Positions 1 to 9,187 are shown, counted from the stretch's first letter. The stretch: DNA of 64,000 nucleotides from Pseudomonadota bacterium (GCA_039024915.1 JBCCPK010000004.1:310001-374000); one strand, 5' to 3'. A program made the numbers and translations. Notes: generated by a model not told the origin, from the letters alone.

Positions 1-340
1 GGAACTCGCCGGAGGGATCCTGGACGAGAATGGTCGTATCTTCTTGTGAGTTTGCTGCGATCTCCAGCTCTCCAGTGCCAAGATACTCGATCAGGTAATC
101 AGGTGCTTCAGCGATGAAGCCGTTGCAGCCGGGGCCTGCAGACGCGGCATCGAATTCGCCGCCCGCCTGAATGGTCAGAACATGTTCACCAAAGCCTTGC
201 TCGAGTTGCGAATCTCCAAAAGTTGGCGCTAGCTCGGCGTCTTGAGCCTGTGTTGGTGCGATTGCTGCTGCAAGTACCGCCCCTGCGGCTACCCCCGTGC
301 GTAACCTCTTGATGGTGCGGATGGACTGTAACGACGGCAT
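1..340 (-). CDS. Exported protein of unknown function, N-terminal part
   Basis: The frame opens at an ATG at 338-340 and runs off the left edge, leaving about 113 residues. Residues 1-32 look like a Sec signal peptide: basic start, alanine-rich hydrophobic core and a probable cut at PTQA|QD. The mature part is acidic and rich in small residues, with a GPGCNGF motif near residues 69-75, followed by what looks like beta-strand sequence (DYLIEYLGTG). The protein is therefore probably periplasmic or secreted. I do not recognise a family from this fragment. It is transcribed away from leuC, so the 341-538 spacer must hold promoters for both. The signal peptide and codon use make the frame convincing; the function is open. 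Confidence 0.7.
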   Translation of the reverse strand, partial: MPSLQSIRTIKRLRTGVAAGAVLAAAIAPTQAQDAELAPTFGDSQLEQGFGEHVLTIQAGGEFDAASAGPGCNGFIAEAPDYLIEYLGTGELEIAANSQEDTTILVQDPSGEF

Positions 341-538
341 GCGATTCCCCCGGGCTGACGCGTTTGCGCGGCACCGTACGCCCGCCCGCGCTCAAATGTC
401 CACCGGCCTCGTCAATCCGATCATCTCCCCTTGGCTATTGGTGGGTTGATGCCACCGCGAAGCCTATCAAGGCGTTGCAAGTAAAAGCTAATGAAGCTAT
501 TTGAAGCCTCCCGCATACCATCATTATAGGACTGCCCG

Positions 539-1951
539 ATGACCGGTTCAGCCGCTCCGCGCACGATGTACGACAAAATCTGGGATGATCATCTTGTTCA
601 CATGCAAGATGACGGCACAGGGCTGCTTTATATCGATCGGCATCTTGTCCACGAGGTTACCAGTCCGCAGGCGTTTGAGGGTCTGCGCATGAGCGGGCGG
701 AAAGTGCGCGCCCCCGAACGCACATTGGCCGTTGTCGATCACAACGTTCCGACCACTGATCGGTCGAAAGGCATTGATGATCCCGAAAGCGCCCTTCAGG
801 TCGATACGCTCGGTCGGAACGCTGCCGAGTTCGGGATCGAATATTACGATCCGGTCGATATTCGGCAGGGCATCGTCCACATCGTTGGGCCCGAGCAGGG
901 CTTCACGCTGCCAGGCATGACCATTGTGTGCGGCGACAGCCATACCTCGACGCACGGTGCGTTTGGTGCGCTGGCCCACGGGATCGGCACGTCGGAAGTC
1001 GAGCATGTTCTGGCGACGCAGACGCTGATTCAGAAAAAGGCGAAGAACATGCGCGTCACCGTCAATGGCGCGCTGCCCGACGGGGTCACCGCCAAGGACA
1101 TCATCCTCGCCATCATCGGCGAGATTGGCACTGCCGGCGGGACTGGCTCGGTGATCGAGTACGCCGGCGAGGCTATACGGTCCTTGTCGATGGAAGGCCG
1201 CATGACGGTCTGCAACATGTCGATTGAAGGCGGCGCGCGCGCAGGCCTCATCGCACCGGATGAGAAAACCTATGACTACATCATGGATCGCCCGCGAGCG
1301 CCGAAAGGTGCGGCTTGGGAGATGGCCAAGACCTATTGGCAGAGCCTGCCTACCGATGATGGAGCCTATTTCGATCGCGAGGTTGTGCTCGACGCTGCCA
1401 ATTTGCCGCCGATCGTCACCTGGGGGACGAGCCCGGAAGATGTGATCTCGGTGACCGGTGCCGTCCCCGATCCTGCGGCTATTGAAGACCCCAATACGCG
1501 GGCATCCAAGGAGCGGGCTCTGGCCTATATGGGGCTGGAGCCAGGCATGCGCATGACCGACATCAAGCTCGATCGCGTGTTTATAGGGTCCTGCACGAAT
1601 GGACGGATCGAAGATTTGCGCGAGGTCGCAAAGGTCGTGAAGGATCGTAAGGTTGCGACCACCCTCAGCGCGATGATCGTTCCCGGTTCGGGGCTCGTGA
1701 AGCAGCAGGCCGAGCAGGAAGGCCTCGATGTGATCTTCAAGGAGGCTGGCTTCGATTGGCGTGAGCCGGGTTGCTCGATGTGTCTTGCGATGAACGCCGA
1801 CAAGCTGACCCCCGAGGAGCGTTGCGCCTCGACATCGAACCGCAACTTCGAGGGCCGCCAGGGCTTCAAGGGCCGCACGCATCTGGTCTCGCCGGCGATG
1901 GCCGCCGCCGCCGCTATTCACGGGCACTTTGTGGATATTCGCGAGGGGTGA
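539..1951 (+). CDS. leuC: 3-isopropylmalate dehydratase large subunit
   Basis: Large subunit of isopropylmalate isomerase, which converts 2-isopropylmalate to 3-isopropylmalate in leucine synthesis together with LeuD. At 470 residues it has the usual length. The aconitase-family signatures are present: [20 protein letters not shown] at residues 131-150, and the three [4Fe-4S] ligands C352 (in GSCTNGR), C412 and C415 (in [10 protein letters not shown]). The ATG start gives the normal N-terminus; the ribosome site is weak. leuD and leuB are not nearby, so the complex must be completed from another locus. The gene is followed by a hairpin that mainly serves the convergent gene. Cytoplasmic. Identification is secure. 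Confidence 0.97.
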   Translation: MTGSAAPRTMYDKIWDDHLVHMQDDGTGLLYIDRHLVHEVTSPQAFEGLRMSGRKVRAPERTLAVVDHNVPTTDRSKGIDDPESALQVDTLGRNAAEFGIEYYDPVDIRQGIVHIVGPEQGFTLPGMTIVCGDSHTSTHGAFGALAHGIGTSEVEHVLATQTLIQKKAKNMRVTVNGALPDGVTAKDIILAIIGEIGTAGGTGSVIEYAGEAIRSLSMEGRMTVCNMSIEGGARAGLIAPDEKTYDYIMDRPRAPKGAAWEMAKTYWQSLPTDDGAYFDREVVLDAANLPPIVTWGTSPEDVISVTGAVPDPAAIEDPNTRASKERALAYMGLEPGMRMTDIKLDRVFIGSCTNGRIEDLREVAKVVKDRKVATTLSAMIVPGSGLVKQQAEQEGLDVIFKEAGFDWREPGCSMCLAMNADKLTPEERCASTSNRNFEGRQGFKGRTHLVSPAMAAAAAIHGHFVDIREG

Positions 1952-2017
1952 AGTTGAGCTCCGTCTGCTGAGGTTAGCAAGGCCGACAGTCCCTGGTCAT
2001 TCATCGAGTCGCGACAT

Positions 2018-2050
2018 AAAAAAGGCCGGGGTATTGCTACCCCGGCCCTT
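2018..2050 (-). terminator. Intrinsic terminator of the betaine-binding protein gene
   Basis: A perfect 10-bp stem (GGCCGGGGTA 2024-2033 with TACCCCGGCC 2038-2047) closes a TTGC loop. Six A residues at 2018-2023 become a U-tract on the minus strand, just after the stop at 2072. On the plus strand only a short TT follows, so termination of leuC transcription here would be weaker. Confidence 0.85.
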
Positions 2051-2071
2051 AATGTATCGCCATCCGATCGC

Positions 2072-3097
2072 TTACAGCGCGGCGCGGACCCTGTCAGCAA
2101 CCTCAGCGGAAACCCAAGGGGTCCAAAGGTCCTCACGGGTGCGCAGGAACTCCAGCGCCGCTTCGTCGGCTTCAACATCGTTCTCTTGCATGTACAGAAG
2201 CGCGGCCGATACATCGGCTCCGTTCATACCGTAGTTTCCAAGAAACTCGACGATGGTCGGCGCTTGATCGCCGAATTCGGCGTTAACGCCGATCTCCACC
2301 TTGATGACGGGGTAGGCGGTAGCCTGCGCCGCTGAATCGGCGGGATCCGCCGACATCATCGCGTTCCAGATTTCCTCGTCATAGGCGGGTTCTTCGAGCT
2401 GCAACACCTGATCGCCGACTTTACCAAGGACCCAAGTCGGGCCCCAATAATAGAAGACGATCGGCTGTTCGCGCAGGATGGCGGACTCGATGGCCGCCGC
2501 CAACGCCCCACCCGTTCCGGGGCGGAAGTTCGTGAACGTCTCGTCCAAACCGTAGGCGGCCAGCTTGCGCGTATTGGCGTCCTCGCAGCCCCAACCGGCA
2601 ATGCAGTTGTAGAAGCGGCCCATGTCGGGGTCTTCGGGGTCTTCGAAGACACTGGCTAACTGGGCGAGGTCCGCAACGGAGGTCAGACCCGCAGCGGGTG
2701 CGTCGTCGCCCTCCACAAGGTAGCGCGGTACGAACCATCCCTGCACAGCATCTGGATAGGACACACCCACGGCGCGGACCGTGCCTTTAGCGGTTTCTTC
2801 ATCCCACCAGTCCTGGACGTTTGGCACCCAGATTTCCATAGCGATGTCGATGTCGCCGCGCGCCATGCCGTTGTAAATGGGGAGTGTTGAACCGGGAATG
2901 ACATCTGTCGAGCAGCCGTAGCCTTCTTCAACGATGAACTGCGCAACCCGGTTGTGAAACTGTGCCGATGCCCAGTCGAGGTCGCCAAAAACGATATCCC
3001 GATCGAGATCGCACGCTTGCGCCTTCGCGGGCGCGAGCAGTGCGCTGCCCGCTGTTGCCAGTACAAATGCACTGGCTGCAATAATTGATTTTTTCAT
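2072..3097 (-). CDS. Glycine betaine/proline-type ABC transporter substrate-binding protein
   Basis: Periplasmic binding protein of the ProX/OpuAC type for quaternary-ammonium osmolytes (341 residues). The ATG at 3097 places MKKSIIAASAFVLATAG at the N-terminus, a clear signal peptide ending at AKAQA-CD, and GAGG lies upstream; a longer in-frame start at 3199 would bury the signal. The mature part has the family features FGDLDWASAQFHNRVA, GDIDIAMEIWVPN and the aromatic-rich DAVQGWFVPRYLVEG. No ATPase (ProV) or permease (ProW) gene lies beside it, so it is an orphan in this window and must work with a transporter encoded elsewhere. It ends at a strong terminator. The exact ligand (betaine, choline or proline betaine) cannot be read from sequence alone. 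Confidence 0.88.
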   Translation of the reverse strand: MKKSIIAASAFVLATAGSALLAPAKAQACDLDRDIVFGDLDWASAQFHNRVAQFIVEEGYGCSTDVIPGSTLPIYNGMARGDIDIAMEIWVPNVQDWWDEETAKGTVRAVGVSYPDAVQGWFVPRYLVEGDDAPAAGLTSVADLAQLASVFEDPEDPDMGRFYNCIAGWGCEDANTRKLAAYGLDETFTNFRPGTGGALAAAIESAILREQPIVFYYWGPTWVLGKVGDQVLQLEEPAYDEEIWNAMMSADPADSAAQATAYPVIKVEIGVNAEFGDQAPTIVEFLGNYGMNGADVSAALLYMQENDVEADEAALEFLRTREDLWTPWVSAEVADRVRAAL

Positions 3098-3471
3098 CTG
3101 AGGTTTTTCCTCGTTTCCACTTTCATACACAAAGTAATACATGTCCCGCTCGTCGGCAGACGCGCGATCAATCGCGAGCATGTTTGCTATTGAAAACATG
3201 CAGCGGACATAATTGATCTGAAAGATGCGAGGCGGAAACTAGCGATTGAAGCCTGTGAGTCAACCGGGCTTGCCGATAATGTCGCAGTCCGCAAGCGATA
3301 TACTCCGATACCGCTACGGACCCGTGGGCCGGTCGACCGAGCTGGAACGCGTCTTTCGGCGTTATCATTTTGGCTCAGGCTTTGACTTGATGGTAACCTA
3401 GTTGCGTTAGCCGATTTCACGCGCGCCGGCGCAGCAGCGCCAGTGATGATGCACCGACACGGGAGCGAAGC

Positions 3472-4464
3472 TTGAAGCGAGATGGCAAGCGAGCAGCGCC
3501 GGGCGAAGCGTTCGAACCGGACTCTCATCCCTCCAGCCGCTTTGCTGACTGGCAACGCCATATGCGCAGCGAGCGGCGGTTGGCGCAGGCAACGTGCGAT
3601 GCGTATGGCGCGGATGTTCGCGCGTTCATCGGCTTTCTGGGTAGCGGTCGAAAGGACCTTCCGGAGGCGCTCGCGAATCTGAGGCCTGCCGATATCCGCC
3701 GGTTTCTGGCTGGCCGGTTGCAAGAGGGCGCGTCGGCCCGCACCCGAGCGCGCAACCTTGCTGCAATCCGGTCTTACCTGACCTTTCTGGAATCGCAGGG
3801 TCTGGCGCAGGCAGCGCCGGCGCGTGCTGTGAAGACCCCCAAAACCCCCGACAGGCTACCGCGTCCGATCGACGCCCAAGCTGCGGTGAAAATGGCAAGG
3901 GGCGAAGCGGACGATTTCGAAGCCAAGCCTTGGCTCGTGGCCCGAAACGCAGCGGTCTTTGCGTTGATGTATGGCGCTGGCCTGCGCGTCTCCGAGGCGC
4001 TTTCGCTGACTGGCGGCACCGCTCCGCGACCATCACCATCGCAACAAACGCTTCGGATCACGGGCAAAGGCGGCAAAACCCGGCTTGTCCCGGTTCTGCC
4101 GATGATTGCTGACGCCTGCGAACGGTATCGCGAGCTCGTTCCGATGATCCTGGCACCGGATGAGCCGTTTTTCCGTGGTGCGCGGGGCGGTCCACTCGAT
4201 CAGCGGATTGTTCGCAAGGTCACAGAAACCGCACGCGGTCGGCTTGGCTTGCCCTCAACGGCCACGCCCCACGCGCTTCGCCACGCCTTCGCGACGCATC
4301 TGCTTGCAGGCGGTGGAGACTTGCGAACCATTCAGGATCTGTTGGGCCACGCCAGCCTGTCGACCACACAAATCTATACACGCATCGATGCGGACGCCCT
4401 GATGCAGCGCTATCGCGAAGCGCACCCGCGCGCGGGCGTGGTGCCGGGCGAGCCTGCAGCGTGA
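3472..4464 (+). CDS. xerC: Tyrosine recombinase, XerC type
   Basis: Site-specific tyrosine recombinase of 330 residues that, with XerD, would resolve chromosome dimers at dif. A SAM-like core-binding domain spans about residues 20-120, followed by the catalytic domain. All active-site residues are visible: R172 (GLRVSEAL), K199, H267 and R270 (PHALRHAFATHLL), H293 (LLGHASLSTTQ) and nucleophile Y302. The start is TTG at 3472, six bases after GGGAG. A second Xer-type gene lies at 8.3 kb. Residues about 180-193 (GGTAPRPSPSQQ) form a slightly longer loop between the conserved Arg and Lys. The stop overlaps the next gene by 4 bases (GTGA), so the two are probably co-transcribed. Assignment as XerC rather than a mobile-element integrase is by similarity and location. 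Confidence 0.9.
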   Translation: MKRDGKRAAPGEAFEPDSHPSSRFADWQRHMRSERRLAQATCDAYGADVRAFIGFLGSGRKDLPEALANLRPADIRRFLAGRLQEGASARTRARNLAAIRSYLTFLESQGLAQAAPARAVKTPKTPDRLPRPIDAQAAVKMARGEADDFEAKPWLVARNAAVFALMYGAGLRVSEALSLTGGTAPRPSPSQQTLRITGKGGKTRLVPVLPMIADACERYRELVPMILAPDEPFFRGARGGPLDQRIVRKVTETARGRLGLPSTATPHALRHAFATHLLAGGGDLRTIQDLLGHASLSTTQIYTRIDADALMQRYREAHPRAGVVPGEPAA

Positions 4465-4928
4465 TCGCCAGCCGGAGTCAGTTGAGGCGCCTGCTCGCCA
4501 GCATCGGCGTTGCGTCGTGTTTGCTCAGTCCTTTGGGAGCCGGGGCGCAAACGTCGATTGTTCACGAGCTCCCCAACGGCGGGGCTGATTGGTGCGCTCT
4601 TGCGCCCGTGTCTGTCTGGACTGTTGACCGACCGGCGCAAAACGCGCTGGGGCGTATCACGATCGAACTGTCTTGTGTCGGAGACCAGGTTGAGGCTTTA
4701 CGCGTGAAGGCGGATACGCGCTGTGGCCGCGTTTTATGTTCTTGGAACTGGTCTGAACAAGCCGAACAGGTTGGCGATGCGCTGGTCGCGGTGTTCTTCA
4801 CCTTTAGCGCCACGCGGACCATGCGCCTCAACCTTGATGATGGGCGTCTCAGCGTTTTCGTCGATAATCAATACAATCAAACGGACCGACCGTCCGATAC
4901 ATTGACCGCTCAAATGACCCGGCAATGA
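4461..4928 (+). CDS. Exported protein of unknown function
   Basis: A 155-residue protein starting with GTG inside the stop of the recombinase gene (GTGA overlap), which implies translational coupling. Residues 1-29 form a signal peptide (RLLASIGVASCLLSPLGAGAQ) with cleavage expected after GAGA. The mature part is about 125 residues with three further cysteines, C45, C71 and C87 (the last in DTRCGRVLCSW, where C92 follows), so disulphides are likely in the periplasm. I do not recognise the family. The pairing with a chromosome-resolution recombinase is probably only an operon accident. Confidence 0.75.
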   Translation: MIASRSQLRRLLASIGVASCLLSPLGAGAQTSIVHELPNGGADWCALAPVSVWTVDRPAQNALGRITIELSCVGDQVEALRVKADTRCGRVLCSWNWSEQAEQVGDALVAVFFTFSATRTMRLNLDDGRLSVFVDNQYNQTDRPSDTLTAQMTRQ

Positions 4929-4946
4929 GATACGGGCGCGCAGGCG

Positions 4947-6230
4947 CTAAAGGCCCGGTTGCGGGCTGACCTTGAGTGGCGCGACCTTGAGGCTGGTCAG
5001 CTTATTGCCTTGGCGACGCAGGACGTTGAACCTGAACCCATGGAAGGTGAAGGCCTGTCCGCGATCAGGGATCAGCCTTGCCTCATGGATGACAAGCCCC
5101 GCGATCGTGGTGGCGTGCTCGTCGGGCAGATTCCAATCCATGACCCTGTTGAGATCGCGGATGGGTACTGACCCCTCGGCCACGACAGATCCATCGGGCA
5201 TAGGGCGCACGCCTTCAGCTGAAATATCGTGCTCATCTGCAATATCGCCAACGATTTCCTCGAGAATGTCTTCGAGCGTGATCAGCCCTTGCACTTCACC
5301 ATATTCGTCAACCGCAAGTGCAATATGGGCCTTGCGCTTGAGGAAGGCATTGAGCTGTGCCTGTAGGCCCGTTGTATCGGGTACAAACCAGGGTGCCTGG
5401 GCGATCTCGCTGATCTGGACGTTTGATGGGCTGCCAGCCGCATGGAGCGCGCGCAACACGTCCTTGGCGTGGATGACGCCGACAATATTGTCCGAACGAC
5501 CCTTCCAAAGCGGAATGCGCGTGTAGGGGCTCTTCAGGATTTCGTCGACGATCTCTTCGCGCGGTCGATCGAGATCGATGGCCTGCATCTTTGTGCGGTG
5601 GATCATGACGTCGGATACTTCCAACTCGTGCAGGTCGAGCACGCCGCCGAGCCTGTCGCGGTCGTCTTTCACCACCGAGCCTTCCTGATGCAGGTAGTCG
5701 AGTTGGCCACGGATCTCCTCATGCGCCGACAGGACGTCCATGTTTTCGACGTCAACGCCAAACAGCTTGAGGAGGTTGCGGATGAACCACTGGACTGCGG
5801 CAGTCACAGGCGCAAACAGGAAGACGACGACGCGTACGACCGGCGCGACGATAACCGCGAAGCGATCAGTGTTGGAGATGGCCAGGGTTTTTGGAAGAAC
5901 CTCGGCGAACACCAGCACAAGCGCGGTCATGACCAGCGTTGCAAGCGCGATTCCAGACTCGCCGAAAAGCGAGGTGAAAAGCGCTGTCGCCAGCGCTGAA
6001 GCGAAGATGTTGACCAGATTGTTGCCAAGCAGAAGGGCGCCGATCAGCCGCTCCCGCGCTTCTGTCAGCTTTCCAACCAGACCAGCCCGTTTATCTCCGC
6101 CCTTTTCACGTTGGTGCATGCGCGCACGCGACACGGCAGTCAGCGCAGTTTCGGAACCTGAAAAGAAAGCAGACAGAACCAGCAAGCCCAGAACGGCAAG
6201 CGCAGTCAGCCAGACATCGGATGTGACCAT
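4947..6230 (-). CDS. CNNM/HlyC-CorC family membrane protein with CBS domains
   Basis: A 427-residue protein of the hemolysin/CorC-like family thought to act in Mg or Co ion handling. The N-terminal CNNM domain (residues 1 to about 185) has several hydrophobic segments and the family motif FFSGSETALTAVSRARM. A tandem CBS pair follows (about 205-330, with VIHAKDVLRAL and YGEVQGLITLEDILEEIVGD), then a C-terminal CorC/HlyC domain. The gene lies 11 bases downstream of aroB on the same strand and so is probably the last gene of the aroK-aroB transcript. It faces the exported-protein gene across an 18-base gap. The transport role is family knowledge; nothing here fixes the substrate. Confidence 0.9.
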   Translation of the reverse strand: MVTSDVWLTALAVLGLLVLSAFFSGSETALTAVSRARMHQREKGGDKRAGLVGKLTEARERLIGALLLGNNLVNIFASALATALFTSLFGESGIALATLVMTALVLVFAEVLPKTLAISNTDRFAVIVAPVVRVVVFLFAPVTAAVQWFIRNLLKLFGVDVENMDVLSAHEEIRGQLDYLHQEGSVVKDDRDRLGGVLDLHELEVSDVMIHRTKMQAIDLDRPREEIVDEILKSPYTRIPLWKGRSDNIVGVIHAKDVLRALHAAGSPSNVQISEIAQAPWFVPDTTGLQAQLNAFLKRKAHIALAVDEYGEVQGLITLEDILEEIVGDIADEHDISAEGVRPMPDGSVVAEGSVPIRDLNRVMDWNLPDEHATTIAGLVIHEARLIPDRGQAFTFHGFRFNVLRRQGNKLTSLKVAPLKVSPQPGL

Positions 6231-6241
6231 GCGTATGTGAC

Positions 6242-7363
6242 CTAAGCGGGAGCGAGGATCGTTGCGAGAAAGGCTCGAAGACCGTCTTCTGACACATCCC
6301 TTGCAACAAAGCTCTTGCCTATTGCGTGCGTCAAAATGAACGTCAGTGCCCCGCGAGCCACTTTTTTGTCCTGTTTCATAGCATCGACAAGGTCATCTAT
6401 CCCCGGCGAAAGTCCCCGCATGGAGCCGATTTGGGTGGGTAGGCCGACAGCTTCAAGGTGCGCCATCACGCGGTTCACATCCTGACCGGAACAGTGGCCA
6501 AGAAACTGGGAGAACTGGTGCGCCAGCACCATGCCGATCGCTACGCCTTCTCCGTGCACAAGTGTATCGGCCTTATAACCATTGAGCTTTTCCAAGGCGT
6601 GGCCAAAAGTGTGTCCCAGATTGAGGAGCGCCCGTCGACCGCTTTCTCGCTCATCGGCGGCGACCACACGCGCTTTGGCCGCGCATGAACGCGCGATCGC
6701 TTCGACACGCAACGCATCGTCGCCGGCCAACAAATCTGGGCCATGTCGTTCGAGCCATTCGAAAAAATCATGGTCGTCGATCAAACCGTACTTGACGATT
6801 TCGGCGTAGCCCGCGCGTAACTCTCGCGCTGGAAGGGTTCGCAGCGTGGCGACATCGGCGAGCACCAGAAGAGGTTGATGGAACGCGCCAATCAGGTTCT
6901 TGCCCAGTGGGCTGTTGATGCCGGTCTTGCCGCCGACCGATGAATCAACTTGCGCAAGCAGGCTGGTCGGTATTTGGACAAACCGCATCCCGCGCCGGGC
7001 AATGGCCGCAGCAAAACCAGCCAGATCACCGATCACTCCGCCGCCGAGCGCGACGACAAGATCGCCACGTTCAAGCCGCGCCGAGAGGATGGCTTCCGTC
7101 GCCTCGCGAAGGCTATCCCAGCTTTTTGTGGTCTCTCCAGGCCTTAGGATCAAAGCGCTGTGGTTGATCCCGCTCGATCCCAAGCTCTGCAGCAGCGGAC
7201 TGAGGTGATCCTCGGCCACCTGTTCGTCGGTGATAACCAGACACCGCGTACCCGGTGCGCGCTGCGAAATCGCGGTCCCTGCATCGTTGAGCAGACCGTT
7301 CCCTATCAGGATGTCATAGCCGCGTTCACCCAAGTCGACGCGAACAGTCTGTTGCGCGCTCAC
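6242..7363 (-). CDS. aroB: 3-dehydroquinate synthase
   Basis: Second step of the shikimate pathway, converting DAHP to 3-dehydroquinate with NAD and a divalent metal. With a GTG start at 7363 (N-terminus VSAQQTVRVDLGERGYDI) the protein has 373 residues, typical for AroB, and overlaps the aroK stop by 4 bases. Signatures include ALGGGVIGDLAGFAAA for NAD binding, TSLLAQVDSSVGGKTGIN, and the metal-site segments YAEIVKYGLI and NLGHTFGHALE. An upstream in-frame start at 7411 would lie deep inside aroK and is unlikely. Co-transcribed with aroK. Cytoplasmic; identification secure. Confidence 0.96.
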   Translation of the reverse strand: MSAQQTVRVDLGERGYDILIGNGLLNDAGTAISQRAPGTRCLVITDEQVAEDHLSPLLQSLGSSGINHSALILRPGETTKSWDSLREATEAILSARLERGDLVVALGGGVIGDLAGFAAAIARRGMRFVQIPTSLLAQVDSSVGGKTGINSPLGKNLIGAFHQPLLVLADVATLRTLPARELRAGYAEIVKYGLIDDHDFFEWLERHGPDLLAGDDALRVEAIARSCAAKARVVAADERESGRRALLNLGHTFGHALEKLNGYKADTLVHGEGVAIGMVLAHQFSQFLGHCSGQDVNRVMAHLEAVGLPTQIGSMRGLSPGIDDLVDAMKQDKKVARGALTFILTHAIGKSFVARDVSEDGLRAFLATILAPA

Positions 7364-7983
7364 TGTGACACCGACGACTTGGATAGGTAAGCAGCTAAGG
7401 CTTTCATGCACGCGCGTACCATATCGGTATGCGCCGCGTGGTTGGAGGTCACGGTGATCGCGGCGCGCGCGTAATTCGGTTCGCGCTCCGCTATCAGACG
7501 GCGAAGGGTTCCTTCTGGGTCCGGTGTTTGAAGCAAGGGGCGATGGGATCGGCGCTTGACCCGCTCCATCAATGTTTCGAAATCTGCCTTGATCCAGATC
7601 GAGATTGCTTTGCGCGCCACCTCTTCCCGCGTTTTTGGGTTTTCAAACGCGCCGCCACCAAGGGCTATGATGCGCTGTTTCTCGGAGACCAGCCGCGCGA
7701 TGACTTTGCGCTCGCCATCGCGAAAATGTGCTTCTCCGTGCCGCTCAAAGATCTCAGGAATCGTAAGGTTTGCCGCCTTCTCGATTTCATCGTCGGAATC
7801 GACGAAATCCAATCCAAGAGCTTGCGCAAGGCGGCGCCCTATTGAGGATTTGCCAGCACCCATCATTCCGATCATCACCACGGAACGTCCGGCAAGGGTT
7901 TGCCGAACATCCGCTGCAGATGCTGCGTATGGACCACTTTCAGCCGGGTTGGCCGTCTGCTGGGATGAGGAGGGGGCGTTCAT
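7360..7983 (-). CDS. aroK: Shikimate kinase
   Basis: Phosphorylates shikimate with ATP. The P-loop GMMGAGKSSIGRRLA begins near residue 39, the substrate-site DSDDEIE and GGGAFE motifs follow, and the lid carries RPLLQTPD. From the ATG at 7983 the protein has 207 residues, with a 30-residue N-terminal extension (MNAPSSSQQTANPAESGPY) before the conserved core, as is usual in alphaproteobacteria. A TTG at 8037 would add 18 residues with no support. The gene heads the aroK-aroB-CNNM transcript and is divergent from the small membrane protein and Xer gene at 8.1 kb. Confidence 0.94.
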   Translation of the reverse strand: MNAPSSSQQTANPAESGPYAASAADVRQTLAGRSVVMIGMMGAGKSSIGRRLAQALGLDFVDSDDEIEKAANLTIPEIFERHGEAHFRDGERKVIARLVSEKQRIIALGGGAFENPKTREEVARKAISIWIKADFETLMERVKRRSHRPLLQTPDPEGTLRRLIAEREPNYARAAITVTSNHAAHTDMVRACMKALAAYLSKSSVSQ

Positions 7984-8121
7984 GGCAACGTTGCTTAAGC
8001 AATTTGCGGCACACTTGAAAGCGCTTAAGCCTCGCAAGGGCTTTTGATTTGCAACCGACCATGACCATCGTTGTCAGGTTGAACTTTGATCCGTGCGACA
8101 ATCGCTGCTATCGGAGCGCCC

Positions 8122-8262
8122 ATGCCCACGACTATTCGCATGTTGTTGCGCCTATGTCTGCTGCTGGCCATCGCTGCGGGTGCGATCTACGCGCTTGCCA
8201 ACTATGTTGAGCCGACGCCGCAGCCGCTTTCGGTTCGCGTACCCACAGATCGGTTCGAGTAG
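8122..8262 (+). CDS. Small single-pass membrane protein between aroK and xerD
   Basis: A 46-residue frame that a length cut-off would miss. It has a short basic start (MPTTIRMLLR), one hydrophobic helix (about residues 8-28) and a proline-rich tail (EPTPQPLSVRVPTDRFE). The stop lies 4 bases before the ATG of the recombinase gene, so the two are almost certainly co-transcribed. As I recall, short membrane proteins of this shape sit between aroK and xerD in other Hyphomicrobiales, with a tail ending in an RVP-like motif. The topology suggests a cytoplasmic N-terminus and a periplasmic tail. Function unknown. Confidence 0.65.
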   Translation: MPTTIRMLLRLCLLLAIAAGAIYALANYVEPTPQPLSVRVPTDRFE

Positions 8263-8266
8263 GCCC

Positions 8267-9187
8267 ATGGGCAGCGCGAACGTCGACCTGTTTCTCGATA
8301 TGGTTGCGGTTGAACGAGGGGCGGCAGCAAACACCGTAGCCGCCTATCGCCGGGACCTTTTGGATTTCGCTGATGACTGTCCGCGGGCGATCGATGAGGC
8401 GCACAGCGAGGACATCAAACGTTACCTCGCTCGACTTGAGGCCCATGGTGCAAAGGCATCCACCGCCGCGCGACGGCTGTCCGCGCTCAAGCAGTTTTTT
8501 CAGTTCCTTTATTCTGAGGGAATTCGCCAGGATGATCCATGTGAAGCGCTGCGCGGCCCCAAGCGACCCAAGCCTCTTCCCAAGACTCTAGACGAGCAAT
8601 CGGTGGAGGCTTTGATGCAGGCTGCGCAAACGGCATGTGAGCGCCAGGATCTGTCGCCGAAAGCCTCTGTCAGGGCGCTGCGCATGCGTGCACTTATTGA
8701 GCTTCTGTACGCAACTGGTCTTCGCGTCAGCGAGTTGGTCAGCTTGCCGCGATCTTCGGTTAGCTCGGGTGCCGATGTCTTTATCGTGCGTGGAAAAGGC
8801 GATCGTGAGCGCCTGCTGCCGCTGACGCCGCTCGCCAAGGCGGCACTGGGCCTTTACCTCAAAGCGCTCGACGCTGATCGCCGGCGTTTGCCTTCGGTTT
8901 ACCTCTTCCCGGCCGATAGCGCAGAGGGGCATCTGACGCGCCAGGCCTTTGCTCGCGATCTCAAGGCTTTGGGTGCGGCGGCCGGGTTAGACGCAAAGAC
9001 ACTATCCCCCCACGTTCTGCGTCATGCCTTTGCAAGCCATTTGCTTGCCCATGGTGCGGACCTGCGAACCGTTCAATCGCTTCTGGGCCATAAGGACATT
9101 GCGACCACGCAGATCTACACCCATGTTCTTGATGAGCGCTTGCACGGGCTTGTCGCGACCTGCCACCCGCTCTCTGAGCAAGGCTAG
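8267..9187 (+). CDS. xerD: Tyrosine recombinase, XerD type
   Basis: Site-specific tyrosine recombinase, 306 residues from the ATG at 8267 with GAGTAGG upstream. Earlier in-frame starts would overlap the small membrane protein and add an unrelated Cys/Arg-rich leader. The N-terminal core-binding domain (about 1-100) is followed by the catalytic domain with R153 (TGLRVSELVSL), K177, H249 and R252 (SPHVLRHAFASHLLAHGADL), H275 (LLGHKDIATTQIY) and Y284. Its place divergent from aroK and upstream of accA matches xerD in related bacteria. It would pair with the XerC-type enzyme at 3.5 kb for dif recombination. Confidence 0.92.
   Translation: MGSANVDLFLDMVAVERGAAANTVAAYRRDLLDFADDCPRAIDEAHSEDIKRYLARLEAHGAKASTAARRLSALKQFFQFLYSEGIRQDDPCEALRGPKRPKPLPKTLDEQSVEALMQAAQTACERQDLSPKASVRALRMRALIELLYATGLRVSELVSLPRSSVSSGADVFIVRGKGDRERLLPLTPLAKAALGLYLKALDADRRRLPSVYLFPADSAEGHLTRQAFARDLKALGAAAGLDAKTLSPHVLRHAFASHLLAHGADLRTVQSLLGHKDIATTQIYTHVLDERLHGLVATCHPLSEQG

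Noticed and set aside
548-1927. A 459-codon open frame antisense to leuC
   Set aside because: The leuC frame has all catalytic motifs; the antisense product is unstructured Arg/Gly-rich sequence.
3200-3471. Minus-strand short frames between the betaine-binding gene and xerC
   Set aside because: No ribosome site or protein-like sequence; treated as promoter region.
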